A DNA stretch of 38,954 nt. Source: Shewanella surugensis (GTDB lineage Bacteria; Pseudomonadota; Gammaproteobacteria; Enterobacterales; Shewanellaceae). Both the position numbers and the translations under genes were made by a program. Location: positions 1 through 38,954 of the forward strand of contig NZ_JAKIKS010000047.1 of assembly GCF_023284005.1 (NCBI RefSeq), written 5' to 3'. Below are positions 1 to 7,031 of this stretch, piece by piece (the stretch's first letter is position 1; the number at the start of each line of letters is the position of its first letter). Below the pieces are notes generated by a model. It saw only the letters and a list, made by a program, of their open reading frames with translations, did no database searches and was not told the DNA's origin.

Positions 1-179
1 TACCGCTTCAAGAAAAAGACGATTATCTTTTGCGGTGACTCCACAATCAGTGGCTTTTCCTGGAAGCAGTGAATGAATTCGTCGCCACTGCTTATCGCTA
101 ATCATTTTACGGGACATATGAATTTCAAAGAGAAAAATTGTATCTTAATCAGCTAATCATGGCCAATTGTCAACGCCCC
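1..179 (-). mobile_element. IS5-family insertion sequence, 5' end only (runs off the window)
   Basis: The minus strand reads an open frame from an ATG at 117 down to base 1 (39 codons, no stop): MSRKMISDKQWRRIHSLLPG, then a segment ending in DNRLFLEAV. This is the typical N-terminus of IS5-family DDE transposases. Upstream of the ATG the element ends at about 179 with an inward-reading terminus GGGGCGTTGACAATTGGCC, directly followed by CTAG at 180-183, a target typical of this family. The rest of the transposase lies outside the window, so it cannot be judged whether the copy is intact. It abuts the MITE at 184 and shares the CTAG with it. Confidence 0.8.
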
Positions 180-183
180 CTAG

Positions 184-445
184 GGGCTGTTGATCTTTGG
201 TGATGGAATTATGTCCAGAATAAACGTGTTTTAATCGAGGCGTAGAGGATGTAGCCTAGGATTCTAAGTAAATTCTTTACAACAAAGAGTAAAACACGTT
301 TAGCTGGATCCTATGGACAGCGTCTGTGGCTCCTTTTTACTGCGTTATCGCTTATTTATGTAGAATAACTACATCACATAAGCTCTGCCTTGTATAAAGA
401 AGCCACAGTCTGCTGCAGAATATAGTCACCAAAGATCAACAGCCC
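184..445. mobile_element. 262-bp MITE with perfect 20-bp terminal inverted repeats and CTAG target duplication
   Basis: Bases 184-203 (GGGCTGTTGATCTTTGGTGA) are exactly reverse-complementary to 426-445, and both sides are flanked by CTAG (180-183, 446-449). No reading frame of useful length lies inside. The interior is full of nested inverted repeats: 221-233 with 290-302 (13 bp perfect), 324-331 with 401-408 (8 bp), and a hairpin 350-355/378-383 enclosing ATGTAG 358-363 with CTACAT 369-374. The termini resemble those of the neighbouring IS5-type element (GGGC.GTTGA..TTGG), so a related IS5-family transposase probably moves it in trans. That link is inference. Confidence 0.85.
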
Positions 446-1102
446 CTAGTCTTGATGTTGGTAATGCAATATTTTCCCTTTAAAGGGATGAGATAAATAG
501 TGACTATTTTTAGGTAGGTGTTGGGTGTGAGAATAATTAAGCAGGGTCATTTGTTTACTAAAGGCGGCATGATTACCTCGGCCAGGATCGACAATAATGA
601 CTTCACAATGCGGATTAGCATGTCGATGAATAAATGCTGATAGCAATGTGATATGTTCTTTTTCATAGAGGAGGTCGCTGCCAATGATGAGATCAAAGGT
701 GCCCAATGTGTCTTTTTGATTATTCCAATTTGTGCGTAAGAAAGGGATGTCGCCACTTTGGTTGAGTTTTATATTTTCCTGAAGAAAACGTTCTGCCTCT
801 GGGTGATAATCGGTTGCGGTAATATTGGCATTGAGTCTTTTTAATAAGACACTGGATAGGGCTATGCCACAACCTACTTCTAAAATACGTTTGTTATGAA
901 TGGAAAAGTGTTCCATTTCATGTGCCAATATTTGAGATGAGTCCCAAATAACCCCGAATAAAGGCCATTGGGCAGAAGATATCCCTAGGGCTTTTGCTTC
1001 GCCTTGAGGATCATCAAATTGATTTCTGTCTTTTAACGTGCGTAAGTGTATGTCTATATTATCAAATTCAAGTGTTTGGTAGCGTAGGCTGCATGCGGTC
1101 AT
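446..1102 (-). CDS. class I SAM-dependent methyltransferase (METTL21/Nnt1-like, Methyltransf_16 type)
   Basis: The 218-residue protein carries a Rossmann-type SAM-binding motif I (RILEVGCGIALSS) near residue 72. An acidic residue ends beta-2 (NITATDYHPEA), and motif-IV-like FDLIIGSDLLYEKEH and a later VIIVDPGR strand follow. This arrangement matches the METTL21/nicotinamide N-methyltransferase-like family, whose members methylate lysines in proteins or small molecules. The substrate here cannot be told from sequence. The start ATG is preceded by GAGAG. The TAG stop codon (complement 446-448) lies inside the CTAG target duplicate of the MITE. The mobile element therefore inserted exactly at the stop without changing the protein. 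The gene stands alone. Confidence 0.8.
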   Translation of the reverse strand: MTACSLRYQTLEFDNIDIHLRTLKDRNQFDDPQGEAKALGISSAQWPLFGVIWDSSQILAHEMEHFSIHNKRILEVGCGIALSSVLLKRLNANITATDYHPEAERFLQENIKLNQSGDIPFLRTNWNNQKDTLGTFDLIIGSDLLYEKEHITLLSAFIHRHANPHCEVIIVDPGRGNHAAFSKQMTLLNYSHTQHLPKNSHYLSHPFKGKILHYQHQD

Positions 1103-1285
1103 ATTGTCTCTCGATATGTGAGAATGGGCAAGGCTGCAAACGTGAGGGAGTTCTTGCTATTTCAACTATTAATAATAGAGGGATATTGAATAACTTCCAA
1201 ATCCTTTGGGGATCCAGTTGTATTTAAGAGTGTGAAGACTATGCTTAATTGAATAGTTTGTATTTTATTCGGGTACGATTTTTTT

Positions 1286-1571
1286 ATGATGAAGTAAGTT
1301 TGCGGATTACTCTTCTTTGTGATGTTTTCAGCCTCTTCTCTTGCTGAATGTCCCCTTTCCGATTTTGATAAACCAGCCATTGTGTTGGGGATGTCAACTG
1401 CATTGAGTGGGCCTGCACAATATTTAGGCGAGTCGATGCGAGATGGCGTTCAAGCTTATTTTAATAAAATTAATTGTTTAGGTGGAGTCCAAGGGCGAGA
1501 GATTAAACTCATTATTCGAGATGATGGTTATCAATCTAATGCGGCATTAATGAATGTTAAAAAACTGATAC
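1286..1571 (+). pseudogene. broken ABC-transporter periplasmic substrate-binding protein (LivJ/ANF-receptor type)
   Basis: From ATG 1286 the frame reads Met-Met-Lys, then TAA (1295-1297), then VCGLLFFVMFSASSLA followed by ECPLSDFDKPAIVLGMSTAL and a segment containing GVQAYFNKINCLGGVQGREI and IIRDDGYQSNAALMNVKKLI. This is the N-terminal ~80 residues of a branched-chain-amino-acid-type binding protein. The pieces on both sides of the stop form one normal Sec signal peptide, so the TAA is a nonsense mutation in codon 4. At about 1571 the frame runs into an IS3-family remnant, and no continuation is found beyond it at 2281. The gene is thus doubly broken. A GTG at 1319 could restart translation but would give no complete signal peptide. 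No transporter permease or ATPase gene is nearby. Confidence 0.8.
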
Positions 1572-2280
1572 TCGGCACTAAAACTGGACACTCAATTAAA
1601 CGACTTTTTGCTGTTCATAATTTAGTGGGCTTTGATACCCAATTGCACTATGCCTTCTTGTTCGATTATAACCAACTTCAATGTATTCGAAGACAGCATG
1701 ATGCATCTCGTCATGAGTCATTATGGGTTCATATTGGATAGCTTCAACTTTGAGTGAAGGGAAGAAACTCTCAGCAACAGCGTTGACGCTCCTATGTCAA
1801 CACCCGTCGAGAATTAGCGAGATTTCGACATATAATCGGAAATAATTCTCTGACAATATATCGTTTCAAACATCGCTGAATTTCTTTAACCGTTAGCCCT
1901 TCTGTTGTTCTTTTCTCTGTATATTGTATCGTTCGAGCATGAATTCAAAACGTGCTATTTTTGATTTTTCGCGAAATAGGTGGTCGCCTTTTTTAATATA
2001 GCTAAATCCTCTGCTTGCTCCGAAAGTTGACGTTTAAGCTTAGCGACTTCGGCGGCAAGCTGGGCTTCCCTCTGGCTAGTGCTTGCTTTCACGCCAGCTA
2101 TAGATTTGTGATTCATGAATACCCCGTTCTTTTGCGGCTTTGGGAACCCCGTTTCTTTCAGCTAAAGCAAGTGCTTCTTTCTTGAACTCATCTGTGTGGA
2201 TTTTGCGTATTGTCTTTAATCATCATATTATACCTCGGTTAGTGATTTTACTCACTTAGCCGAGTGTCCGAAAGTACTGC
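1572..2280 (-). mobile_element. decayed, internally deleted IS3-family element
   Basis: Read on the minus strand, the right part (2213 to 1955) encodes an orfA-like helix-turn-helix protein in two frames: KTIRKIHTDEFKKEALALAE to GIHESQIYSWRES, then after a frameshift QREAQLAAEVAKLKRQLSEQ and AILKKATTYFAKNQK. The left part (about 1790 to 1596) encodes the orfB C-terminus (NAVAESFFPSLKVEAIQYEP, VFEYIEVGYNRTRRHSAIGY, stop at 1596-1598). The middle of orfB is missing. The ends carry related inward motifs (ACTGGACACTC near 1582-1593 and TTCGGACACTC near 2262-2272). At ~0.7 kb it is about half of a normal IS3 and cannot be autonomous. It interrupts the substrate-binding-protein gene. Exact ends are uncertain by a few bases. 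Confidence 0.8.
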
Positions 2281-2441
2281 TAGGGATCAGTTATTTATGT
2301 TTACTTTAATGGTTTTTTGGTGATTCCTTTCATTTTTTGACGACTTTATTTTTATTTTTTCTTAAATTTTATCCATAAAGGGGAAATTAAAATGAGACTT
2401 AGGTTATGATTACATCATGATCTTTTTGCCCATGATTTTTT

Positions 2442-3062
2442 ATGTTATCCATTCAACATTTGATTAGTGATTTAACGCCTTTACTTCAGCAATATGGTTA
2501 TTTATTACTGGGACTCGCTATTGCGGCAGAAGGGATGGGGATACCTGCACCCGGTCAGTCTTTATTAGTGGTGGCGAGTATTTTATCTTCATCGGGGCAA
2601 ATGTCCTTATCTTTAACATTAACGGTTGCAGGCAGTGGTGCATTTTTGGGTAATGCCTGTGGTTATTGGATTGGACAGCAATGTGAGCATATATTGATTA
2701 GAAGAAAGTGGCTGTCCGATAAAACGCTACAAAAGAGCCATAATTTCATTGAACGATATGGTATTTGGGGCTTACTCATGAGCCGATTTATTGAGGGGTT
2801 TAAGCAGATCATGCCACTCGCTTGTGGTATTGCTAAAATGCCTTTCAAAGAATTTTTAGTGGGTAATGTTTTAGCGGTAGCCATATGGCTCACTGCATTT
2901 GGTGTGGCGCCAGCCTACCTTTATGAGAAGCGAGGATCCCTGCTTGCATTTTATCATCACTATGCCGTTATCACGTGGTTTGTTGTTACTGGAGCTATTA
3001 TTGCGAGTATATTGATCTTTATTCGTTTATACCAAAAAAAAGCCATGAAAGAGAGTAACTGA
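2442..3062 (+). CDS. DedA-family integral membrane protein
   Basis: The 206-residue protein has the DedA/SNARE-associated (VTT) layout. A hydrophobic N-terminal segment is followed by GLAIAAEGMGIPAPGQSLLV, a glycine-rich segment with GAFLGNACGYWIGQ, the conserved basic GLLMSRFIEGFKQIMPLACG region, and two C-terminal transmembrane helices before a lysine tail. DedA proteins act in the inner membrane and are linked to lipid scrambling/undecaprenyl-phosphate recycling and membrane homeostasis. Which of these this paralogue does is not visible. No clear ribosome-binding site precedes ATG 2442, and an out-of-frame ATG at 2432 lies just upstream. It appears monocistronic and converges on the zinc-finger gene. 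Confidence 0.88.
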   Translation: MLSIQHLISDLTPLLQQYGYLLLGLAIAAEGMGIPAPGQSLLVVASILSSSGQMSLSLTLTVAGSGAFLGNACGYWIGQQCEHILIRRKWLSDKTLQKSHNFIERYGIWGLLMSRFIEGFKQIMPLACGIAKMPFKEFLVGNVLAVAIWLTAFGVAPAYLYEKRGSLLAFYHHYAVITWFVVTGAIIASILIFIRLYQKKAMKESN

Positions 3063-3092
3063 TGCATGAATGTGTTATTAAACGGTTTGGGA

Positions 3093-3434
3093 TCACAGTT
3101 TTTTTAATGGATGGGGAATATATTTCTGTTGGCAAGCTCCGCAGCGCTGACGTAGCGGGTTGTGCTGAAGCAAGGTGATGTTTATGGGGGTTTCACAGTC
3201 TGAGCACAAACCATATAGGCCCATTTCTAATTGACACCAAGCCGCATCCAGTTGAATTAACTTTTGATAAAGAGGATGCGTGTCATTTAACGTTTCAGCC
3301 ATCAATGGGATAAGTCGGCTTAAGGTGTGGGTTTGTAAATTGAAATGGGCCACATTGTGGGGCAAAAAACGTTGTGCTTGGGTTTTTAAGCCAATTTCTA
3401 TCGCTGCTAGTGTGTCTGCAATATTATCTGCCAT
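3093..3434 (-). CDS. TraR/DksA-family C4 zinc-finger protein
   Basis: The 113-residue protein ends in a C4 zinc finger, CSDC...CGAC (YGLCSDCETPINITLLQHNP then LRQRCGACQQKY). The finger is preceded by a helical segment typical of DksA/TraR coiled coils (IEIGLKTQAQRFLPH, ...). DksA-type proteins bind in the RNA polymerase secondary channel and modulate transcription with ppGpp. The coiled-coil tip acidic pair of canonical DksA is not clearly present, so the activity may differ. GAGGT sits five bases before the ATG. At 113 residues it is shorter than DksA (about 150). Confidence 0.8.
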   Translation of the reverse strand: MADNIADTLAAIEIGLKTQAQRFLPHNVAHFNLQTHTLSRLIPLMAETLNDTHPLYQKLIQLDAAWCQLEMGLYGLCSDCETPINITLLQHNPLRQRCGACQQKYIPHPLKKL

Positions 3435-3500
3435 ATTTACCTCATATTTTTAAATCAGTACGCATAGGAGTCAGTGTACGGGGTTAAAAAAATCAGGTTA

Positions 3501-3530
3501 TGACTGAGATCAATTCTCAGTCATGTTTTT
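3501..3530 (-). terminator. hairpin downstream of dusC
   Basis: ATGACTGAG (3501-3509) pairs with CTCAGTCAT (3517-3525) around a 7-base loop just past the dusC stop. Read with dusC, a T-run follows after a short gap; read on the plus strand GTTTTTATT follows directly. Confidence 0.55.
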
Positions 3531-3531
3531 A

Positions 3532-4500
3532 TTATGATTCGAGTGCTCGGTGAGCTTGCTCTAATGCACTAACGATATCGGTTGTGGTTTTATGGACTCT
3601 AAGTTGGCGAAAAAGCTGATCGGCTTCATGATATTGTCGATTGAGATAGGTAAACCATTGTTTAATTCGGCCTGGGTAATAATCACTCTTTCTTCCCGCT
3701 AACTCTTTTTTTGTATATTCAAGCATTAATTGTAAGCTTTGTTTCCAATGATATGGGGCTTCATTATGTTTTATACTTGCGGCTAAATTGGGTAATGAAA
3801 TAGCGCCACGCCCAACCATAATATTGTTGCAATTGGTGACTTGCATGCATTTTAGTGCATCTTCACGATTCCATATTTCTCCATTAGCAATAATAGGAAT
3901 GGGTAATTCTCGATTGATTTGAGTGATATATTCCCAATAGGCTGGTGGTTTATAGCCATCGGCTTTACTTCTTGCATGTACGGCGATTTCTGTTGCCCCA
4001 GCTTCATAAATGGCATGGGCATTTTCCAAATAAAGTGATTTGTCTTCATAGCCTAAACGTATTTTTGCCGTCACAGGATGTCCAATAGGCACGGCTTGTC
4101 TCATGGCTTTTACGATACGATAAAGTTGTTCTGGGTATTGTAATAGTACAGCGCCGCCTTTACTTCGATTAACGGTTTTAGCGGGGCAACCAAAATTAGC
4201 ATCAACGCCATGGGAGCCTAATTCAATGGCTTTAATGGCATTTTCGGCCATCCAGTTTGGCTCTTGACCTAATAACTGCACTCTTATTGGGGTACCAGAT
4301 AACGTTTTACCCTCATTGAGCAGTTCGGGGCATAAACGGTGAAAGACCTTATCGGGTAATTGTTGATCGATAATTCGAATGAACTCAGTGACCATCAAAT
4401 CATATGGATTAATCGCGGACAAGATTTCACGCATTAAATTATCTACGACACCTTCCATCGGCGCTAAAATGACACGCGGTGTATTGGTTACTGCATTCAC
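3532..4500 (-). CDS. dusC: tRNA-dihydrouridine(16) synthase DusC
   Basis: This is an FMN-dependent enzyme that reduces uridine in the tRNA D-loop. The sequence begins VILAPMEGVVDNLMREILS and has the DUS active-site signature with catalytic cysteine in GVDANFGCPAKTVNRSKGGA. It continues with KIRLGY, IAVHARSKADGYKPPAYW, IIANGEIW and MVGRGAISLPNLA. The ELL...GTPIRVQLLGQEP region and C-terminal helices fit DusC, whose E. coli form is about 315 residues. An upstream in-frame ATG at 4599 would add 33 residues unlike the family. I prefer GTG at 4500 (AGCGGA about eight bases upstream), which gives 322 residues starting MNAVTNTPRVILAP. It is divergent from the RiPP operon. Confidence 0.92.
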   Translation of the reverse strand: MNAVTNTPRVILAPMEGVVDNLMREILSAINPYDLMVTEFIRIIDQQLPDKVFHRLCPELLNEGKTLSGTPIRVQLLGQEPNWMAENAIKAIELGSHGVDANFGCPAKTVNRSKGGAVLLQYPEQLYRIVKAMRQAVPIGHPVTAKIRLGYEDKSLYLENAHAIYEAGATEIAVHARSKADGYKPPAYWEYITQINRELPIPIIANGEIWNREDALKCMQVTNCNNIMVGRGAISLPNLAASIKHNEAPYHWKQSLQLMLEYTKKELAGRKSDYYPGRIKQWFTYLNRQYHEADQLFRQLRVHKTTTDIVSALEQAHRALES

Positions 4501-4706
4501 TATTAATCCGCTTAAATAAGAAATAAAACGGCGGCATTCTACCTTAACTTGTTGTCGATCCCCAAGCACCTTTCTGTCACTTGGGGATCTCGGTGTCATA
4601 TAGAAGTGCTTTAGTAAGTAACATTTGCGCCTTAAAAGTTGCGTAATATTGTTTTATAAGCCATAAGTGAAATACTGGTGAAAACATTGAAATTTTATTG
4701 TAAGTT

Positions 4707-4734
4707 GTAGGGTCTCTTAACGTAAGCCGACATT
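4707..4734 (+). promoter_or_regulatory. possible ECF-sigma-type promoter of the bufferin operon
   Basis: GTAGGGT (4707-4713) and CGAC (4728-4731) are separated by 14 bases, about 55 bases before the precursor ATG. Related operons in other bacteria are often under ECF sigma factors with GTA-rich -35 and CG-containing -10 boxes. This is a weak match, and no sigma/anti-sigma pair is encoded in the window. Confidence 0.25.
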
Positions 4735-4789
4735 ATTTGGCCGTTGGTTACCTAAAAAATTGCTATTACTCAATGGAAAGGAATGGATT

Positions 4790-5230
4790 ATGAAATTAGC
4801 TAAAAAGACTGCTGTCACTCTTGCTGTAGGTTCTGTCGTGATTGGAGCCGCTCTCGTGTCCACAGCTAACGCGAATATATTTGGTTTTAATGAATTGAAA
4901 TCAGGTTATCAAATTGCTGCTGATGAAGGTGAAGGAAGTATTAAAGCTGAAGCTCAAGACCAAGCCGAAGCTGAAGCTGAAGCGCAAGGTGCGCCAATGC
5001 CTGCGCCTGATGCTAAAAACAGCAAGGAAGGTAAGTGTGGTGAAGGTAAATGTGGCGAAGATAAGAGCAAAGCTAAAAGCAAAGCTAAAAGCAAAGAAGG
5101 CTCATGTGGCGGCGATAAGGTTAAGGGTAAAGAAGGCAAATGTGGCAGCGATAAAGCTAAGGGTAAAGAGGGTTCATGTGGCAGCGACAAGACTAAGGGC
5201 AAAGAAGGATCATGTGGTGAAAACATGTAG
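4790..5230 (+). CDS. secreted cysteine-motif RiPP precursor (bufferin/HvfA-like)
   Basis: The ATG at 4790 follows GGAAAGGAA and gives 146 residues; an upstream in-frame start at 4760 would spoil the signal peptide. Residues 1-28 are a Sec signal (MKLAKKTAVT, hydrophobic core, TANA cleavage). Next come a conserved-looking NIFGFNELKSGYQIA patch, an Ala/Glu-rich stretch and a Lys-rich tail. The tail has six cysteines, at residues 83, 88, 106, 118, 130 and 142, each in EG[KS]CG or a close variant. The last four recur every 12 residues, encoded by a 36-bp tandem repeat (5093-5227). EGKCG-type precursors are known substrates of DUF692 MNIO enzymes, which convert the cysteines to metal-binding heterocycles. 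The products are thought to sequester copper in the periplasm. The two following genes are the expected enzyme and partner. Confidence 0.88.
   Translation: MKLAKKTAVTLAVGSVVIGAALVSTANANIFGFNELKSGYQIAADEGEGSIKAEAQDQAEAEAEAQGAPMPAPDAKNSKEGKCGEGKCGEDKSKAKSKAKSKEGSCGGDKVKGKEGKCGSDKAKGKEGSCGSDKTKGKEGSCGENM
5093..5227 (+). repeat. 36-bp tandem repeat encoding KEG[KS]CG core units
   Basis: Units at 5093-5128, 5129-5164 and 5165-5200 and a partial unit at 5201-5227 each encode a Lys-Glu-Gly-(Ser/Lys)-Cys-Gly core followed by a (Gly/Ser)-Asp-Lys-x-Lys-Gly spacer; the last unit ends Glu-Asn-Met. Third-base differences between units show they are not a very recent duplication. Confidence 0.85.
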
Positions 5231-5251
5231 TCGTGTTTAATCGTTGACTGT

Positions 5252-5285
5252 AACAAGATCAGTGTTAACTGATCTTGTTTGTTTT
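5252..5285 (+). terminator. strong hairpin between RiPP precursor and its modifying enzyme
   Basis: AACAAGATCAGT (5252-5263) pairs perfectly with ACTGATCTTGTT (5268-5279) around GTTA, followed by TGTTTT. It lies between the precursor stop and the MNIO start and probably acts as a leaky terminator or mRNA-stabilising barrier, giving more precursor than enzyme. Confidence 0.75.
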
Positions 5286-5308
5286 AAGGACTAAAGAGGT
5301 ATTGAATA

Positions 5309-6151
5309 ATGCTCACTGATGCCAAGGTTGGACTCGGGCTAAGACGAGAAATGCTGGATGAATTTAATCACTTTGTACCTGATGATATTCATTTTTTTGA
5401 AGTGGCACCTGAAAATTGGATGAAATTAGGGGGGCAGTTTCAAAAGCCGTTTCGGGCGTTGACTGAGCGATACGAGTTTTATACTCATGGTTTATCTTTG
5501 TCTATTGGTGGTCCTGAAAAATTGGATGTTGCTTTTGTTAAAGAGGTCAAACAATTTTTAGATTTACATCAGATAAAGATTTATTCAGAGCACTTAAGCT
5601 ATTGCTCTGGTCTTGGGCATTTATATGATTTGATGCCGATCCCTTTTACTCAAGAAGCCGTCTTTCATGTGGTCGAACGAGTAAAGCAAGTACAGGATAT
5701 TATTGAGCGTCCGCTTATTCTTGAAAATGTGTCTTTTTATGCCGCTCCCAGTGCCGAAATGACAGAACTCGACTTTATTAAAGCCGTATTAGCGGAAGCT
5801 GATTGCCAATTATTACTCGATATTAATAATATTTATGTGAATTCAGTGAACCACGGTTATGATGCGCGTGAGTTTTTAAAGGCGATCCCTCATCGTTACA
5901 TTGCCTATTTACATATTGCCGGCCATTACCAACAAGAAGAAGATCTGATCATCGATACTCATGGTGCCAATATAACGGATCCTGTTTGGACATTGTTGAA
6001 AGAATGCTATGACATTCACGGTGTCTTTCCGACCTTGCTTGAGCGTGATTTTAATATCCCTAAGACTGAAGAGTTATTAATAGAGATCAAAAAAATCAAG
6101 CAATATCAAAATGCAGGGATTGACTTTCATCACTTATCCAGGAGTGCTTAA
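5309..6151 (+). CDS. DUF692 multinuclear non-heme iron oxidative enzyme (MNIO; BufB/HvfB-like)
   Basis: The 280-residue TIM-barrel protein of the DUF692/UPF0276 family modifies cysteines of the upstream precursor in the cytoplasm before export. Expected iron-ligand motifs are all present: His60 in YTHGLSLSIGG, Glu94-His95 in IYSEHLSY, Glu139-Asn140 in LILENVSFY, Asp171 and Asn174 in LLLDINNIYVNSVNHG (with His182), His202 and His206 in LHIAGH, Asp217-His218 in DTHGANI and Glu245 in LLERDFNIP. Ligand roles are assigned from family knowledge. The length equals the family norm. The ATG has AGAGGT upstream and lies 78 bases after the precursor. Its stop overlaps the next start by one base (TAATG), which indicates translational coupling to the DUF2063 partner. 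Confidence 0.95.
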   Translation: MLTDAKVGLGLRREMLDEFNHFVPDDIHFFEVAPENWMKLGGQFQKPFRALTERYEFYTHGLSLSIGGPEKLDVAFVKEVKQFLDLHQIKIYSEHLSYCSGLGHLYDLMPIPFTQEAVFHVVERVKQVQDIIERPLILENVSFYAAPSAEMTELDFIKAVLAEADCQLLLDINNIYVNSVNHGYDAREFLKAIPHRYIAYLHIAGHYQQEEDLIIDTHGANITDPVWTLLKECYDIHGVFPTLLERDFNIPKTEELLIEIKKIKQYQNAGIDFHHLSRSA

Positions 6152-6903
6152 TGTCATTTATCGAAGTACAACAAACGTTTATGGATTACATTCGTGATCC
6201 CTCAAGTCCGTTACCGGATGGGGTTAAGATTGAGCGAATGGGAGTATATAGAGAACTCTTTTTTAATAATATTAGTAGTTTTGTTTCCAATGCTTTCCCT
6301 GTTTTAAAAAGTTTATATTCTGAGTCTCAATGGCTTGAATTAGTGCAATATTTTTTTAAATATCATGATTGTCAGTCTCCCTTATTTACTGAAATAGCAC
6401 ACGAATTTTTATTATTTTTACAACATGAATACGTGTTGGAGAAGACTGACCCTCCTTTTATTTTGGAATTGGCCCATTATGAATGGCTTGAGTTAGTTGT
6501 CTCTATTGAGCCTGATAACCCTGACCAAAGATTAGTTGGTCATGATCAAATTGCTTCCGCTCATTTGTGTTTATCCGCGTCGGCTAAAGTGGCGCAGTAT
6601 GCTTATGATGTCCAGCATATTAGCCCTGATTATCAACCAGTGAGCCCTGCTCATCATCCTCAATTTTTTTGCGTTTACCGTGACGAAAATAATGAGGTTA
6701 ACTTTTTTGAATTAACGCCATTAACCGCTCAATTGTTAGGCTATTTATCTCAGTTCGAAAGTTTAACCATTCAGGCGCTTTATGTTTGGTTAACACAGAC
6801 TTTTACTATGATGGATCCTGAAACATTGCGAGAAGGTTGCCTCGACATGTTAATGCAATTAAGGAGTAAAGGGATCATTTGTGAGTATACTGGCGATATC
6901 TAA
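6151..6903 (+). CDS. DUF2063 RiPP-recognition/partner protein (BufC/HvfC-like)
   Basis: The 250-residue protein begins with the DUF2063 'DNA-binding-domain-like' helical region (QQTFMDYIRDPSSPLPDG, RMGVYRELFFNNISSFVSNA, FPVLKSL, FKYHDCQSPLFTEIAHEFL, ELAHYEWLEL). It ends in a winged-helix-like domain (FFELTPLTAQLLGYL ... EGCLDMLMQLRSKGII). In this family the partner binds the precursor and presents it to the MNIO enzyme. It starts inside the stop codon of the MNIO gene, with AGGAG just upstream. A hairpin at 6905-6932 closes the operon. No DoxX/HvfD-type membrane protein follows, unlike in some related operons. Confidence 0.92.
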   Translation: MSFIEVQQTFMDYIRDPSSPLPDGVKIERMGVYRELFFNNISSFVSNAFPVLKSLYSESQWLELVQYFFKYHDCQSPLFTEIAHEFLLFLQHEYVLEKTDPPFILELAHYEWLELVVSIEPDNPDQRLVGHDQIASAHLCLSASAKVAQYAYDVQHISPDYQPVSPAHHPQFFCVYRDENNEVNFFELTPLTAQLLGYLSQFESLTIQALYVWLTQTFTMMDPETLREGCLDMLMQLRSKGIICEYTGDI

Positions 6904-6904
6904 G

Positions 6905-6935
6905 CCCATTGAAAACGGGCACTTTCAATGGGTTT
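6905..6935 (+). terminator. terminator of the bufferin operon
   Basis: CCCATTGAAA (6905-6914) pairs with TTTCAATGGG (6923-6932), followed by TTT, two bases after the DUF2063 stop. Confidence 0.65.
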
Positions 6936-6986
6936 GGGTATAACACTTTCTATCTATGTCACTAGCCTTTATAATGCATACAAAAA

Positions 6987-7000
6987 TTGATCTAGATCAA
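6987..7000. promoter_or_regulatory. perfect FNR/EtrA (ANR) box
   Basis: TTGATCTAGATCAA matches the FNR consensus TTGAT-N4-ATCAA at every position and is fully palindromic. A TATAAT lies at 6970-6975, centred about 21 bases upstream, and the small ORF starts 31 bases downstream. The site could repress a promoter using that TATAAT, or activate a start close to the ATG. Confidence 0.8.
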
Positions 7001-7031
7001 TCTCTAGGCGTGTATCAATGTAGAGGATGTT

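Noticed and set aside
1319..1741. 140-residue open frame read as one protein
   Set aside because: It is a chimera: the first ~80 residues belong to a truncated substrate-binding protein and the rest is antisense of the IS3 orfB remnant.
4501..4599. N-terminal extension of DusC from ATG 4599
   Set aside because: The extra 33 residues are unlike DusC, and a GTG at 4500 with a ribosome-binding site gives the family length.
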